Shown: positions 51,264 through 63,240, numbered from the stretch's first letter. The stretch is DNA of 64,000 bases from Hyperoplus lanceolatus (GCA_026929865.2 CM049413.1:15312501-15376500), one strand, 5' to 3'. The notes: generated by a model from the letters alone, not told the origin. Numbers and translations are program-made.

Positions 51264-52251
51264 GGTGAGAACACACCAAAAAATCCTATTTTTGCATAGG
51301 GAACCATTGGTTTAGGCGCGATGATCCGTTGGCCGCGGCAAAGCGGCGCTTTGGGCGCGGCAGCCGCATTACCAAAGCGTCAATGCCCCACCAAAGCGTC
51401 AACGCACCATCGCCCGAGATGAAAAAATTTAACTTTCAACGCTCCAGCGCGTGACGTTTAGCCACGTTGGCCAATCAGCGGTGAGCTTAACCCGACGTCA
51501 CGGACATCGGCACGGTGGGAGCATGGGTGGGAGGACAACACAGTGACTGAGAAACACCGAGTAGGAAATGCGGCTGGCTTGTGATATGAAGTCGCTCGGG
51601 GTTGGGTTAGAAGACGTGGGGAAAGTGAGCCAGGAGAATGGGCTTCCTGGTTAATTCAGTGAATATAGCGGCTGTGCTTTAGCCGATTAACCAAGTTAGC
51701 ACCGGTCAGATAGCGTTAGTTAACTTACCCGGTTGTGTGCGGCCACCACCTCCATAATGAACTCAAACATAACGGCTAAGTCCGGGGAACTTTCACAACG
51801 AGTACAGCGAAGCACCGGTGTTTATGCCTATATCTACGCCAGCCACGGTCCCGTCACTGCCAGGTAGGGTAATTGCCTTTATTTTCTACTGCCCTGTGCA
51901 CAATGCTGCTGTAAATGTGTTTGGTATGGTGCTGCCTTGCTGTTTGTGTTCATTTCCGAGTGGCGTGAATCTGCAATGCTGTTTTAAGGCTATTTGTTCC
52001 GTTCAGTTGCTGTTTATTTGTCTTTTGGCACAATTGTTGGCCGTGTTGTTTTTGTGTGGACATGAACGCTGTTGTGTCGGGTCGGGTCTGATCGCAGCCA
52101 TGGTTGATTAGGGGAATAAATATATCGGGGGAGACTAGCTGCGTAGCGTTGGGCACGTTGAACCATTTTTTGACACAAAATGACCAAGCGCCAGCTCAGG
52201 TGCGTTGGGCGCTTTGGCCACCGCACCCAACGCGTTTGGTGTGTTCGCACC
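51264..52251. mobile_element. MITE 2 of an inverted pair
   Basis: Starts GGTGAGAACACACCAAAAAA five nt after MITE 1 and ends CGTTTGGTGTGTTCGCACC. The part from 51712 on is the reverse complement of MITE 1. The 51264-51711 part is extra and not present in MITE 1, so MITE 1 looks like an internally shortened form of the same family. A 97-codon open frame (51818-52111) crosses it; its mirror is in MITE 1. Confidence 0.75.
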
Positions 52252-52740
52252 TCTATGTGGCTATTGTTCATTCTTGGATAGCAGCTTGGAAAGACTCAAC
52301 TTGCAAAGAAATCTTACCGAACAGCAATAAATAATCGTTTCACATATAGTATAACTGCTGGCACACAGTAGCCTATAACTGGTTACAATTGTTAACAGAC
52401 CAATATTTAAGAAAAGCTATTTTTCGGGGTTTAGTTTTAGTATCTCAAATGCAAATGTTTCTATTAGAAGTTGAACTCACATGCCAAAGTATATATTCAA
52501 GCAACAAAACGGAGTCCCATAAACTCTCAAAAATTCATACTGATGTAGTCCAGCTCTGGACTTTATGAGTGACATTTATGCGAGTTTCGGAAATGGAGCG
52601 AGTTGTATATCACTGTGTTGTGCATGATGTTCCACCTCCGCCTCCAAGAGAGAGAAGTACAGTAAAAACACATTAAGCATTTCACTTTCAGTCTCACCGG
52701 AGTGCTGCAATGTTTCCTAATGTTCCTTTTATGGCACACA

Positions 52741-52909
<169 letters not shown>

Positions 52910-53613
52910 TTTGTGCACGGCGTATAACAGCCAAGGCATGAGTGAGAAAGTCCGCTGACATGAAAAACTGTTTGTGTGTGTCGTTGTGTGTCAGTGTACT
53001 TGCCTGCCTGCTGGTGCTCCACAGCCATCTGGTATGGTGGTCAGTCTAGCAGGCCTCTGGAGGGCACCTGGCCAGCAGCCTGCTCACCTGGCTCTGCTAG
53101 CCCCTGCCAACCAGCACACCTGGCCTAGCCGAAAAGGGAACAGATTGCAGAGTACAGCCAAAGGTAGCACTACATTGCAGCATGAAATAATGCAGTGATA
53201 CGGGGATATAAACATTTCCTGTTTGATTTGTAGTGTTAAGATAGCTTCAAAGTACACGATCCGCCATTTAACATGTGAATGTGATGTATTTTTTGAGGCA
53301 CTAGGCTACATAACAGATGGCTTTACTACACAAGATGTTGTTTTCCCAAAATCCTTGTCACCACCAGACAGATCTCTGCAATTTTTGGAAGCAATGCTCG
53401 TTATGTGGTAGAAGACGAGACTCCTCAACACACTTGTATATAAGATTCCATAATGAGTAATGTTGTCTTCCACTGCATCTGTCCCAACAGTTTGTGACCA
53501 GTCTGTGCCAAGCCATCCATTTAGCATACGATGGCACTTCTTTCCTGCAGCTTGTCCTCTGCTATCAATTACACTTTCCTCTCCCTGCAAGAAAGATGCT
53601 CTTTGTCCCCTGT

Positions 53614-53618
<5 letters not shown>

Positions 53619-53650
<32 letters not shown>
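53619..53650. repeat. (CA)n microsatellite
   Basis: CA, about 32 nt. Confidence 0.93.
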
Positions 53651-53652
<2 letters not shown>

Positions 53653-56600
53653 ACTCAGAGACGGCGGACGCAGAAGGACAGACACCTGCAGAGTGTTTGT
53701 CACCTCTTCTGTTGGCATCTGCGACTGCACGGCATTGTGGGAGAGACGGCCATCTGTTGTCGGCCAGACTGGTTTTGGAAGGGGGCAAGCGGGCACGGTG
53801 CATCATGCTGCTCTGTTCTGTTGGTCTGAGCTGTGTGAAGTGTTGTGCTGTTAAGGCGTCTTTGTTGTTGGTCTCACTCCTACTGGCATTACTCAGCTAA
53901 AATAACATAACGACAGGCAAAAAACTAAACGTGTTAACTTAGTTTTACATTAAATAAGCTTCAAATGCAACTGCGTAGTCGTTGCTGCAATGTTAAAATA
54001 AACTGTAGCTTTTCTTAAGGGCACTAACACATTTTCTTTTCTTATTTCAAAATAAATTCACATGCTAATTGCACAAAAGCACTGTGCCCCGCATAATGTT
54101 TTGGATTCATTAAAGCCGCATGCACACGGTTGCCTTTTGTCAATCTGAACTCTCTCCTAATTATCTTGGAAATGTTTACCCCTCTTCACAGGGAGACAGC
54201 ACATGAATACTTGATTGACATGACAGTGGCTGCAAAGTTTCTTCAATTATCCTGCCGAGGTTACGATTGCTGCCTCTTGATTCCCAGCGGGTCCTTGTCA
54301 TTCTGAACAGAGGAATACTAAACTCTTTTCTCTAACTACGCTGCTGCAACCCATGCATTTTAAAGTCTGTTTAGATTATCTATAAAATATGGATAGGGAG
54401 TAAAAACCATTAAAAAAGAAGTATGGTATTCCAAACATGTAGTCTGAGCCGAGGGTATTTTTTAACATCGACTTGAAAGTTGGTTGGTCAACCACATTGT
54501 TCCAACCTGAAATATCTATCAATGTAACTACCATGAAATGTTGTACAGCTGTTCATGGTCCCAAGGGGAGGACTTCTTCTGGCATTAGTGATCCCATGAC
54601 CTCTCCTTCTTCGCCAACATTATATTTATTATCAATGTTTTTTTGTCCAGGCAAGTACAGTCTCATAAAAGCTGCTAGCCTAGCTGTGGGCTTGGTTCAA
54701 TTGTACACACAAAGAGTTAAAGTTAAAGAAGTTATAGTATTGCATTCTCAAATGTGGTGTGCATGCAACGCTCTGAGAAAATTCAATCTGTGTCATGTCT
54801 CTGTTTACAAAGCCAAGTGTGCTTGAAATGGCAAACATATTGACTAGAGGGTTAAGAAAAGACAGCTGGGAAACAAAAGTACCTCTTCTTGTTTTCAGCA
54901 TTGTGTCAAATGAATGAACGTAACGACTTAAGAATAGACAAGGCATCTTTCTGTCACAACAAAGGCAAATATTTGGTTGAAATATGCGGGACGTATTATG
55001 TTTCTGTCAGTTTTGTCACTGGGGGCAACAGTTACTACTTTCTAAAACGTGTGATGACATCTTAAGAAATGTTAATCATTAAAATCATAAAAAAGTGGCC
55101 ATTAATAAACATGGAACCTTTCTCGAATGTGGTCTTTATCGTGAGGAATTGCTACAGAACGGAGAACTATATGACAGCAGCTTTGGGGAGGTGAAATGAT
55201 ATCATAGACAGGAATGAATGAGTAGAAGGGGGGGACTGAGAGATAACAGAGACATTAACCCACATATATTCCTGAAGGACGCTCGCTCCGCTTGTGCAGG
55301 CCGTTGATGTGGCTGTGTTTGGTTGGTTGGTTGAGCTGTGGGTCTGCTCATCCAGCCGGCCTGCACATCATTGCAGACAGATGTTGGGGCCAGCCAAGCC
55401 TGCAGCGCCACAGGCAGTGTGTGTTCTAGAAAAACCCGGAGACCAGATGCTACTACCTGGTGTCCCACCCGCCTGCCTGCCGCTCCACTATACCGGACAT
55501 GCTCCAGTGACCATCACATGACCTCTAACTGAGTTTTTTTTTGCAATTGTAATTGCATGCCGTCAATCACATTGATGATAGAGTAGAGCTGAAAGACTGC
55601 GCAGGGTTGACTCTGTGCGTTTGCCACTGTGTATCTGACAGGCTGAATTCATATGCCAGATTGTTTTGAATAATGAATCAAATAAGGTATAGGAAATTCT
55701 TACACGTATGCGAGTCAGAAGGATATGAATTATTTAAAATGAGACATCAACACAGTGTTAGGAGGAGTATTACAAAAACAATCTAAATTAATCTTCTCGC
55801 GCAATAAAGGATTATTTGGGGAAGATGAAACCATCAAATCACACATCATAAAATACCACATGGCATCCTACTGTGAGTGAACTGAAGTGACTTCAAGGAA
55901 TGTAATGCAGCTCCTAAGAGTACATCTCTTTCAGCTGGATTCTCAAACACAGATTCTGTGTCCCTCTCCAGAGTCCCTGTTATTACCAAAGCCGAGGAAA
56001 CTTTAACAGAGATTCAAAGACACTCAAGATTAAAGTTGTTATGTTCTTTTGAAGTTCACACAGTGTGTTGCTCTTTTTTTCTTCCACGAATGCTGCATGG
56101 TAATACTGTTTTTTTGCAGTGTGGATGGGGATGACCCAGAACTGCCAGCGAGAGGTTGCTGGCCTGACGTCCGGGCTCTTGTCTCAAGACTCCCCTAATA
56201 GGGAATGGCTCAGTACAGTTTATTTGCTTGTACTGCAACCATTATTTATATATTATATTGTGATGTGAAAAATAAGAAAGGGGACTAGCAGGAAGCTGGG
56301 TTATTAGACTGGTACATCTAGGTGGCTTTGTTTTGTAGCATCCTTTTATGGTCCTGTGCATGTGAAATCCATCTTGATCTCCCTTCTAGATTATTTTATT
56401 TGTCCCACTTTATCAAGGGCAGCCTTTTGTTGAATTGTGTTGGTTTTGATGAAGAGATAGCACAGTTATTGGGTTGTACATCTGGTGTCTTTGCCATCTC
56501 TTTTTCTATTGATTTGCATCAATACGTTTCTCATATTAGGTAGGTGGCACTTTTTGAGATTTGATAGTCACACGTGCTGATACAATGCTCTGATCAGATG

Positions 56601-58870
56601 CTTTCGATTTCAATCAAGCTTTGAATTCCAATAACAACTCATTGTTCTTGCTTTTATTAGCTGCTCTCTATCTCTTAGATTCATCAGGCATGGCTTGGTG
56701 TGCTGTGTGCATCAGTGAATCTCTTTAGTCCTCGTGTCCTCGAGAGCCAGACAGAGAGAACCATAGTGCCCCCTAGTGCCCATAGTCATGAGCAACACAG
56801 AATAATTGATTGTGCAGCCATCAAGCAGACAATACCCTGGTACTCTGCCAGTGGCTCGATACCAAGATCTGTCATGGGCAGCGATGCACGACAATAGATT
56901 CCACTGATTGGAGTGGTGCGCACACTCCCGGCTATGACACTGGCCTACCGCTCGCTATCGAATGGCTGTTTTTCTCTCTCTCTTTCTCTCTCTCTATCTC
57001 ACCAGTCACAAGGCCTTCTAATTCAGCAATCAATGCTCATTTTAAGTAGCGCCTCTGCCGTTGCCCTAAGGAGAGAAAAGGAGAGAAGAGGAGAAATCAG
57101 GGTGAGAGCCGGTGTCAAATCATTCCTCCGAGGTGAAGACCGCAATCATGGCTATGATGGATTTCACAAAATGACTAAAACATGCTGCATTCGGTGTTGG
57201 GGTGGTGGGGGTATCATGCTGAACAGTGTTTGTTAAGTGCAATACTGTAAAACCTTAAAGTGTGCATTCATATACAACCACAGATAACCATTCAAGTGAT
57301 ATATTAAGCCTTAACACTGAGACTCGATGATATAGAAAGTATCAAAATCGGAAAAAAACACATTCAGACATAGACACAGATAAGGCTGCTTTTGTCCTTC
57401 AGCAGCAAGTGCACAAATGTCCATAGTATCCATTGCATGGCTTGCATTCATCATCCTTTATTGTTTTTTTAGCTTACATATCCTGTGCCTTTCCAGCCGC
57501 AAGATGCGATGTGAGCTCGAGCAGCCATAGGGTCCTGTAAAGATACAAAGTAAGTATGAAGTAAGTGCTCCAAATGACAAGACAGACTAAATACCCCCCT
57601 AACAAACGATACAAGGCTGCAGAAAGCGCTTTAACAAAAGGAGGTATGTAATGAACCCCAGGTGCCTTCTGCCCAATATATCATCTTGAGCGAATTTGTC
57701 AGCATCACTCGCTTTACCTCCAAGCATGGTAAATGAGAATTTCTGCAGCCACCACTTTATCATTCTTTACTTTATTTCACCCCCATGAAGTAGCAGTGCC
57801 ATGCGAGACAGATATTTCCACCAAAGGCAATATCCCCTCGTAGTAATTATATCAGAGCCAGAGAATGGCTCATTAACATACGCTAGGCATGTCAGGAATT
57901 TACAAGCGCCTTTTCTGTAGATGCCTCTCATCAGTGCGCTGCTCCCATCCGTATGGTGTCTCCTTTGAGAATGCAACTTCCTCATTTCCATAGACGTCAA
58001 TCAAAGCTGTGTGTGTGTTTTTTTAAAGTATTATTCTGTACAAAAGCACAGGGGCTCTCTGAATATGCCGATCATAAGGGACAGCTCTGTGATAAGGGAA
58101 ACGGTGTGTCCGTGCACAGCTGGGGGTGCGACTATGTGTTTTGTGAAGCGACATGATTGCAACAAAGCGATGGGGACAACCTTATCTTGATGATGTGTCA
58201 TTAATGCAGAGTGGGTTGGAGTGATTGTATTTGCTTTTCGGCAGTGTGTTAAATAAGCTTGTGTATGTGTAAATACATCCATAAAGCTTGATACCAGACA
58301 CTCAGACCGACTAACAGACCAAAGTCCCGAGGCCGATGAGCAAGTGGCGCTGCTGCTGCTGCTCCACTGCTTCAGGACCCAACATCTGCTGCCTTGAAGA
58401 AGGCACGTACTGTTGGCCTTTCACCTATTAGTGTGGTGCCAGTGGAATGGAATGACCTATTTATTAGCCATCTTCACATACGTACGCTCATTAAAAACTA
58501 TTTGGGAATTTCCATTGTGAGGTCTTTATGTAAATCTAGTGAATATTTTGTGAAGTTTTAATATCATGTATGGTAAAATATACCCCAGGAACAAAATAGT
58601 GTCTGTGTGATCTTAGTCATGGTCATTAAGTATTTAAAAAGTTTGAATGCAGATGTGTGAAGATAGAGTGCCAGAGGCAAGAGAGCAAAGTCTGGACTGA
58701 TATAACAAATCTTTATTTCCCTGTGAAGTGCTGTGTATTTATAATAAACCAGATTTGGACTTAATGGGCCATATGATGGTATCCATTGTGATTATTCTGG
58801 ATTGACATCACATCCTTAGGTTGACGGATGTTGGAAGTAAAAATAAATTCTGCTTAATTCAAGTTTCATT

Positions 58871-59034
58871 GAAGGAATAGTTTAACATTTTGGGAGATGT
58901 TCTTTTTCGCGTTTTTTCAAAGAGTTTGGTAATGTGATCGATTCCACTGATTAGCTTAACAGTTAGCATGACTCTGTGGGTGGTAACGAAATCCACCTAC
59001 CTTATTAACATGATGTTTCTTGTTTCTTTAATCT
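58871..59034. mobile_element. Degraded copy of an AAGGAATAGT-type MITE
   Basis: Starts GAAGGAATAGTTTAACATTT and carries TTAGCTTAACAGTTAGCATG and AACGAAATCCACCTACC, all close to a common teleost repeat family. It lacks the opposite terminus. Confidence 0.55.
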
Positions 59035-59799
59035 CTTCATACTTAACCTACATACCTAAAAGTGGTATCAATCCTCTCTTCCAATCGTGGGCAAGAAAAA
59101 GTGAATAAGTATATTTTCCAAGATGTCAAGCAATTACTTTAAGTATCTTCAGATACTGAAGTTTTCAGGAGTTGGTATGTCAATGCAAGTGGTGTGACAC
59201 AATTTTTAGTTTTTGATTATATTCCTACTGCATATTGTAAATATAATTGCAGTATAATAGACTGATCATTTATTGAATCGTTATTGAAAAGAAAAGAAAA
59301 TTCCATACTATTTAGGCAATGCATAAGATCAGGTGGTGATGTGACTTGACCCACAGCCTGCATACCCTAACTCACAGTAAACTAACTAAGCTGACTGGTA
59401 AAGGAATTCAGTCATTGCTGAAAATCACAAACTGGTCTTACACAGGCAGCCTCATTGAGTTCTTATGTGCTCTAAACGGACAGTAGCTTTAAAATAGACT
59501 TTCTTTTTTTAAATAAAATAATGAACTATTTTCAAAAGGATATGGCTCCATTGGCTGGGAATGAAAAAGTGACCTAACAGTGCCAGCAGACAGAAAACCT
59601 ACAGAGTGGGATGGAGATAGAGAGAAGTCATTTTGTCCATGAATGAGCGTGGTCGTTTGCCCTGGAAAATGTCATTGCAATGACTGAAGACCCAATGTCC
59701 ATTCCCATCACCAGCCACTCTCTCTCTCTCTAACACTCTCTTTCTCTCTCACTCTTTGTCATTGCCTTTTCCCTTTAAGTGCACTTTCGCCCACACCAC

Positions 59800-60020
59800 T
59801 TGGAAATTGATTGAAACAAAATGTCACAATTATGCCCTGTAGCTCGCCGCTTCAATTATTCATCAATTAGGGGCTAGGTTCCTTTTTTTCCCCCCTCTGA
59901 GCTGATTTTTCATTCAGTTTGCTCGAGATGTATAGCTCCCCTGCTGTTAACCAGTCCAAAGTCATTAGTTTCTGGGTTTGCAATTAAACCTGATGCCTTA
60001 TGCATGAGACTCTGACTCAG
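59800..60020. promoter_or_regulatory. Candidate conserved non-coding element upstream of the lrrc69 3' end
   Basis: Repeat-free block with CAATTATTCATCAATTAG, GTCATTAG, GCAATTAAACC and TTATGCATGA. Candidate enhancer by motif density alone. Confidence 0.25.
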
Positions 60021-61119
60021 TAGACACACGCATCAGCAGCAGCGGCCGCAGTGGCTAGTGAACGAGCTAGCAAGCTCTGGAGGCATGGACGGGAAATTAA
60101 TTTGCAAGAAATTAAGTTCTCTCTCTCTCTCTCTCCCTCTCTTTCTTGTCTGGCAGGTTGGAACAGATGCCACTGGCTGGAGATGGAGATAGAGAAGGTG
60201 CAGCTATGGATTTTCAGTACAGCTGAGAAAGGCATTGGATCTCACCATACACCACAGCCAGACTTTGTTTAGGAGATATATTCTGGTAGACAGTTCATTT
60301 CTTGTATTATCAGAATTGTGTCACTAGCTGGCACTAATGGAGTCTAATACAACAGTCCTTCAATAAATCCAACCCAAATTCCACTTGATGATTTCATCAT
60401 ATATCAATTAGGAGGATGTGGTTTGTGGTGCTGCTTAACTGTTTATTATTATACAAAGAGAGAGGTTTTTTTTTATTTAGCCTGTCCTCAATTGTCTAAA
60501 CAAGGCAGACAAAATAATAGAAACACCTGTCAGTATAAGGCAATACAAAATAAAGTTTTTTAAATCGAAATTCAATTGTAACAGTTGAGGCTCCATGTAC
60601 GATTCATGCTAAACAAACCAGCTGGAATATACTGAATCTAGTGTGGCCAGTTCTATATCACATACCAACAATGACAAAACAATGTGGTAAAAAAAAAGTA
60701 TTGTTGTTGCAGATGTTCACATGCCAATGTTTTGTGATAACTAGTAACCAAATTTACAATGTAAGCACAATCAGCATGTGCAGACCTGGTATGTGTTGCA
60801 ATGTTTATTCCATCAAGCTATGGTTGGCACACAGGCAGAAATAAACTCATACACAGACAATTTTCAACGTTCATTCAATGCCACCTAGTGCCCACTGAGT
60901 CGAATGGCAACTGTGAGATGCTTGAAGGATGAAAACCATATACGTATACTCGAGATCCCTATATTAATAAACTTCAACATATGAAACTGCTGCCAGAAAT
61001 GCATGTCTTGGTGAGGGTATATTGTAACATTGGTATAGCAACGGATCTATCCCCACAGTTTTTTTTATTTTTTATTAGTGATTGAGATAATGGATAGTAC
61101 CTCTTTAAAGGACTTGGAT

Positions 61120-61227
61120 TTATCTTGTGGCAACGCCATAGAAGGAGTGTCCATCCGTCATAAAGCACTCGTATGAACATAGAAGGGCCCGCACTGGAAT
61201 AGTCTGTGAACTCCTCATTTTCATTTC
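61120..61227 (-). CDS. lrrc69: lrrc69 terminal coding exon
   Basis: Last exon of the leucine-rich-repeat gene on the minus strand. The acceptor is CTTATAG (AG at 61229-61228). Phase 0 translation gives EMKMRSSQTIPVRALLCSYE and CFMTDGHSFYGVATR, then TAA at 61122-61120. This matches the LRRC69 C-terminal pattern of a hydrophobic stretch, CSYxCF and a GxA ending. A longer open frame over the same DNA is in another frame and does not fit the phase of the previous exon. The two cysteines of CSYEC probably belong to the same Cys-rich module as those in the previous exon. Confidence 0.85.
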   Translation of the reverse strand, partial: EMKMRSSQTIPVRALLCSYECFMTDGHSFYGVATR

Positions 61228-61366
61228 CTATAAGAAGCATAAATATGAAGATGCAAATCTAATTACATGAGCCGCTATATTTGTCATATTTCAATATATG
61301 TTTTACCAGGTGCAATGACATCATATTATTTGAATCAAAAAAATTATGAGGAAAATATTTTCACAC
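61228..61366 (-). other. lrrc69 last intron
   Basis: 139 nt, GTGTGA at the 5' side to CTTATAG at the 3' side, phase 0. Confidence 0.8.
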
Positions 61367-61546
61367 CTTCTTCACATTGATAAATCTCACACACTCTAGC
61401 CAGGTGGTGAGAAAGGGGGCCAGACAGAGCGCACAGCGGCTGCCTTTGGCCAAGAGGTCAATCAGCTGTGGATAGTGGGGAAGCGTCTCGTGGACCAGAG
61501 AGAACTGGTTCCTGTCCTCCTGAAGGACAAATCTGGCAACCAGTTC
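61367..61546 (-). CDS. lrrc69: lrrc69 penultimate coding exon, Cys-rich tail
   Basis: 180 nt, 60 complete codons. The acceptor is TTCCCCCAG and the donor GTGTGA. It reads ELVARFVLQEDRNQFSLVHE, then TLPHYPQLIDLLAKGSRCAL and LAPFLTTWLECVRFINVKK. This is the non-LRR C-terminal region of LRRC69: a helix, then CxLC and WLEC about a dozen residues apart. The four cysteines here and in the last exon could bind a metal, which is my inference. The family's biochemical role is not known to me. Confidence 0.88.
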
Positions 61547-61658
61547 CTGGGGGAAACAAAGAATAATGAGATGCAATACCACCAAAACAATGTCACGGAA
61601 TAAACACAAAGCCAATACTGTGAGATATCTTACAGCCTGGAGTGTTGTTTGTCTGTTG

Positions 61659-61722
61659 ACTGACTTTGTGAGCTACTGGATACCTGAATTTCCCAAAGGG
61701 GATAAATAAAGTATCTATCTAT
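61659..61722 (+). mobile_element. Short LINE 3' tail with (TATC)n
   Basis: ACTTTGTGAGCTACTGGATA, CCTGAATTTCCCAAAGGGGA and TAAATAAAGTATCTATCTAT, a well known teleost LINE-tail pattern, in the lrrc69 intron. Confidence 0.5.
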
Positions 61723-61739
61723 TTTTCTACTGTATCTTT

Positions 61740-61800
61740 TAGGGGTGTAACGGTACACAAAAGTCACTGTTCGGTTCAGTACGGTAAGGTTCTCAGTTAA
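61740..61800. mobile_element. hAT-type terminus fragment
   Basis: Begins AGGGGTGTAACGGTACACAA and continues GGTTCAGTACGGTAAGG, as in many fish hAT ends (TAGGGGTGTAACGGTACAC). The matching right end is not seen, so this is a fragment. Confidence 0.6.
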
Positions 61801-61932
61801 GAGGAAAAATCTTAATATGAAAAATATAAATAAATATATAGGGGAGAGTGGCCTAAGTTGTGCATTTTGGAAGTTGTGCCACCCCTTGTTTCTAGAAAAC
61901 TGTGATTTGTGCCAAAGGGCCTAGGTGAGTTA

Positions 61933-62240
61933 TAAGTAAGTAAGTAAGTAAAATGTATTTATAAAAGCACATTTATGACAGTTTGCACTGTCCAAAGTGC
62001 TGTACATAGTGCATTCAGTAGGTAAACAATGAAGGTAAAATAACAATAACCAAAATAAAAGACGTAAAGCCCATACATCCACATAACCACAGATAGTAGT
62101 GCAGAGGTAAGATAGTTAATGGGGAGGAAACACCAGGGTGTACATATGGGTTTTGAGTCTTGATTTAAAGGCAGAAATGTAGAGGGAATCACATTTGTCA
62201 GGTGGCAGTTGGTTCCACAAGCAGGGAGCAACTAGTGCAA
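61933..62240 (-). mobile_element. LINE 3' fragment inserted in the TIR element
   Basis: On the minus strand it encodes a piece like the end of a fish LINE RT (LWNQLP-type, here VEPTAT, then AFKSRLKTHMYTLVF). It ends in a (TTAC)n tail, seen as TAAG repeats at 61933-61952 on the plus strand. Confidence 0.6.
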
Positions 62241-62261
62241 AGTACATTTCTGAGAGTTGTG

Positions 62262-62420
62262 CCAGTGGCATGGCTGTATACGCTGGTCACCAAAAGAAAG
62301 TGATTGTCTACAGTAGCTCAGAAGAGAGTGACATCTCAATTCCACTTAACGACACCACTGATGAGAGTTCAGATGGCCAGAAAGATGATGATGGTGACTT
62401 TGTCATTGTGAGCTTTGCAG
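62262..62420 (+). pseudogene. Residual transposase-like coding fragment
   Basis: Open frame on the plus strand reading MAVYAGHQKKVIVYSSSEES, then DDDGDFVIVSFAG up to a GTAAAA donor-like site. The acidic stretch plus DFVIVSFAGK resembles the tail of fish transposase-derived proteins. It is too short to name a superfamily. Confidence 0.4.
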
Positions 62421-62820
62421 GTAAAACCATTAGATCTGCTAGGCCTTGTTTAAGAAAATTGTCCTTCAATCTTTGTCAACTATTTACTTTATTTACTTTA
62501 AATACACCCTAAATAAGTGATTGTCTAATGGATTTGTCTTGCATTACAGTTTATGAGATATATAGCAATGGCACAATTCACCCCATGGTATTCTCTCCAA
62601 CCGAACAATTTACACCACACCGGGGGCAAGTTGTGCAACAAGACAACTTTTTTTCCGAAAGCTATATTTCTTCCAACAGTTTATTCCAGATCCAAAGTTT
62701 TCATTGCCAGGGATGCACAACACCCTGAAATATATGTACATATTTGAGTTGGAGACATTACTGTCAAGGCCTTACTTTAAAGTCACTTTGAGTGAAAAGT
62801 TGCACAACTTAGGCCACTCT

Positions 62821-62823
<3 letters not shown>

Positions 62824-62874
<51 letters not shown>
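62824..62874. repeat. (TA)n at transposon edge
   Basis: TA run of 51 nt directly abutting the right terminus of the TIR element in the lrrc69 intron. It may have grown from a TA target duplication. Confidence 0.93.
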
Positions 62875-62879
<5 letters not shown>

Positions 62880-63042
62880 ATATAAACTAGTGACAACATT
62901 TCTACCAAATTCACAATAAAAATATTGTCATTTTAAGTAATGTAGAGATGAAGATTTAAGAAAAATCCACACTAGTCTCTTAATTTTTTCCAGGGCTATA
63001 CATGTGTGTAGTTCAGTCTGCTCTCCTTTAGTGACACTTTAC

Positions 63043-63144
63043 CTTTAACGAAGTCACCTCAACATTCTGTAATGACGGCATCGGCTCACAGCGCAGGAAC
63101 CGGTTGCCTTCAAAGTAGAGCTCCTTCAGGGGCAGCAGGTGAAA
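63043..63144 (-). CDS. lrrc69: lrrc69 coding exon, last LRR
   Basis: 102 nt, 34 complete codons, acceptor TTGTGCAG, donor GTAAAG. It reads FHLLPLKELYFEGNRFLRCE and PMPSLQNVEVTSLK. LKELYFEGNRF is an LRR (LxxLxxxGN), and PMPSLQ to SLK leads into the C-terminal helix. The corresponding human region has an equally degenerate last repeat. Confidence 0.88.
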
Positions 63145-63240
63145 CTGCACAAAGCAAAACCCAGCGTCAGACAGGGATGTTTTGATACTGTATTATTCTT
63201 AAGATGTCTCTACAGCACAGCATTGTGTTTTACTGTATAC
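63145..63240 (-). other. lrrc69 short intron
   Basis: 96 nt, GTATAC to TTGTGCAG, phase 0. Confidence 0.8.

Larger units (their letters stand above)
50656..52251. repeat. 1.6-kb inverted repeat, arms about 540 bp
   Basis: The left arm 50656-51198 and right arm 51712-52251 are reverse complements over nearly their full length, with a loop of about 510 nt between. Confidence 0.9.
61841..62823. mobile_element. TIR DNA transposon remnant in lrrc69 intron
   Basis: Left terminus GGGGAGAGTGGCCTAAGTTG, right terminus the near-perfect mirror (CAACTTAGGCCACTCTCCC), about 23 bp each. It sits in TA-rich DNA, so a TA target duplication is possible but cannot be told from the flank. An inner coding fragment (62262-62420) and a LINE fragment are inside it. 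Confidence 0.7.
61547..63042 (-). other. lrrc69 intron carrying transposon fragments
   Basis: A 1.5-kb intron, GTAAAG at its 5' end (63042) to CCCCCAG at its 3' end. Most of it is transposon-derived: a TIR element with a LINE fragment inside, a hAT-type terminus and a short LINE tail, listed separately. Confidence 0.85.

Noticed and set aside
50793-52111. Similar 70-97 codon frames on opposite strands (around 50.8-51.0 kb and 51.8-52.1 kb)
   Set aside because: They are the two arms of the same inverted repeat, so one sequence is seen twice; no known protein pattern.
53460-53900. Overlapping frames of about 110-146 codons near 53.5-53.9 kb
   Set aside because: They cross a (CA)n tract, differ in every frame and have no flanking exon or domain.
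55294-55532. Pro/Cys-rich frames on the plus strand
   Set aside because: No splice signals fit, no domain, and the frames are short.
60974-61240. 88-codon frame over the end of lrrc69
   Set aside because: It is in the wrong frame for the phase 0 junction; the spliced frame gives a better match to the family and stops at 61120.
62195-62512. 105-codon frame in the lrrc69 intron
   Set aside because: Kept only as a transposase-like remnant. Its first part lies in the LINE fragment, so it is not one natural protein.
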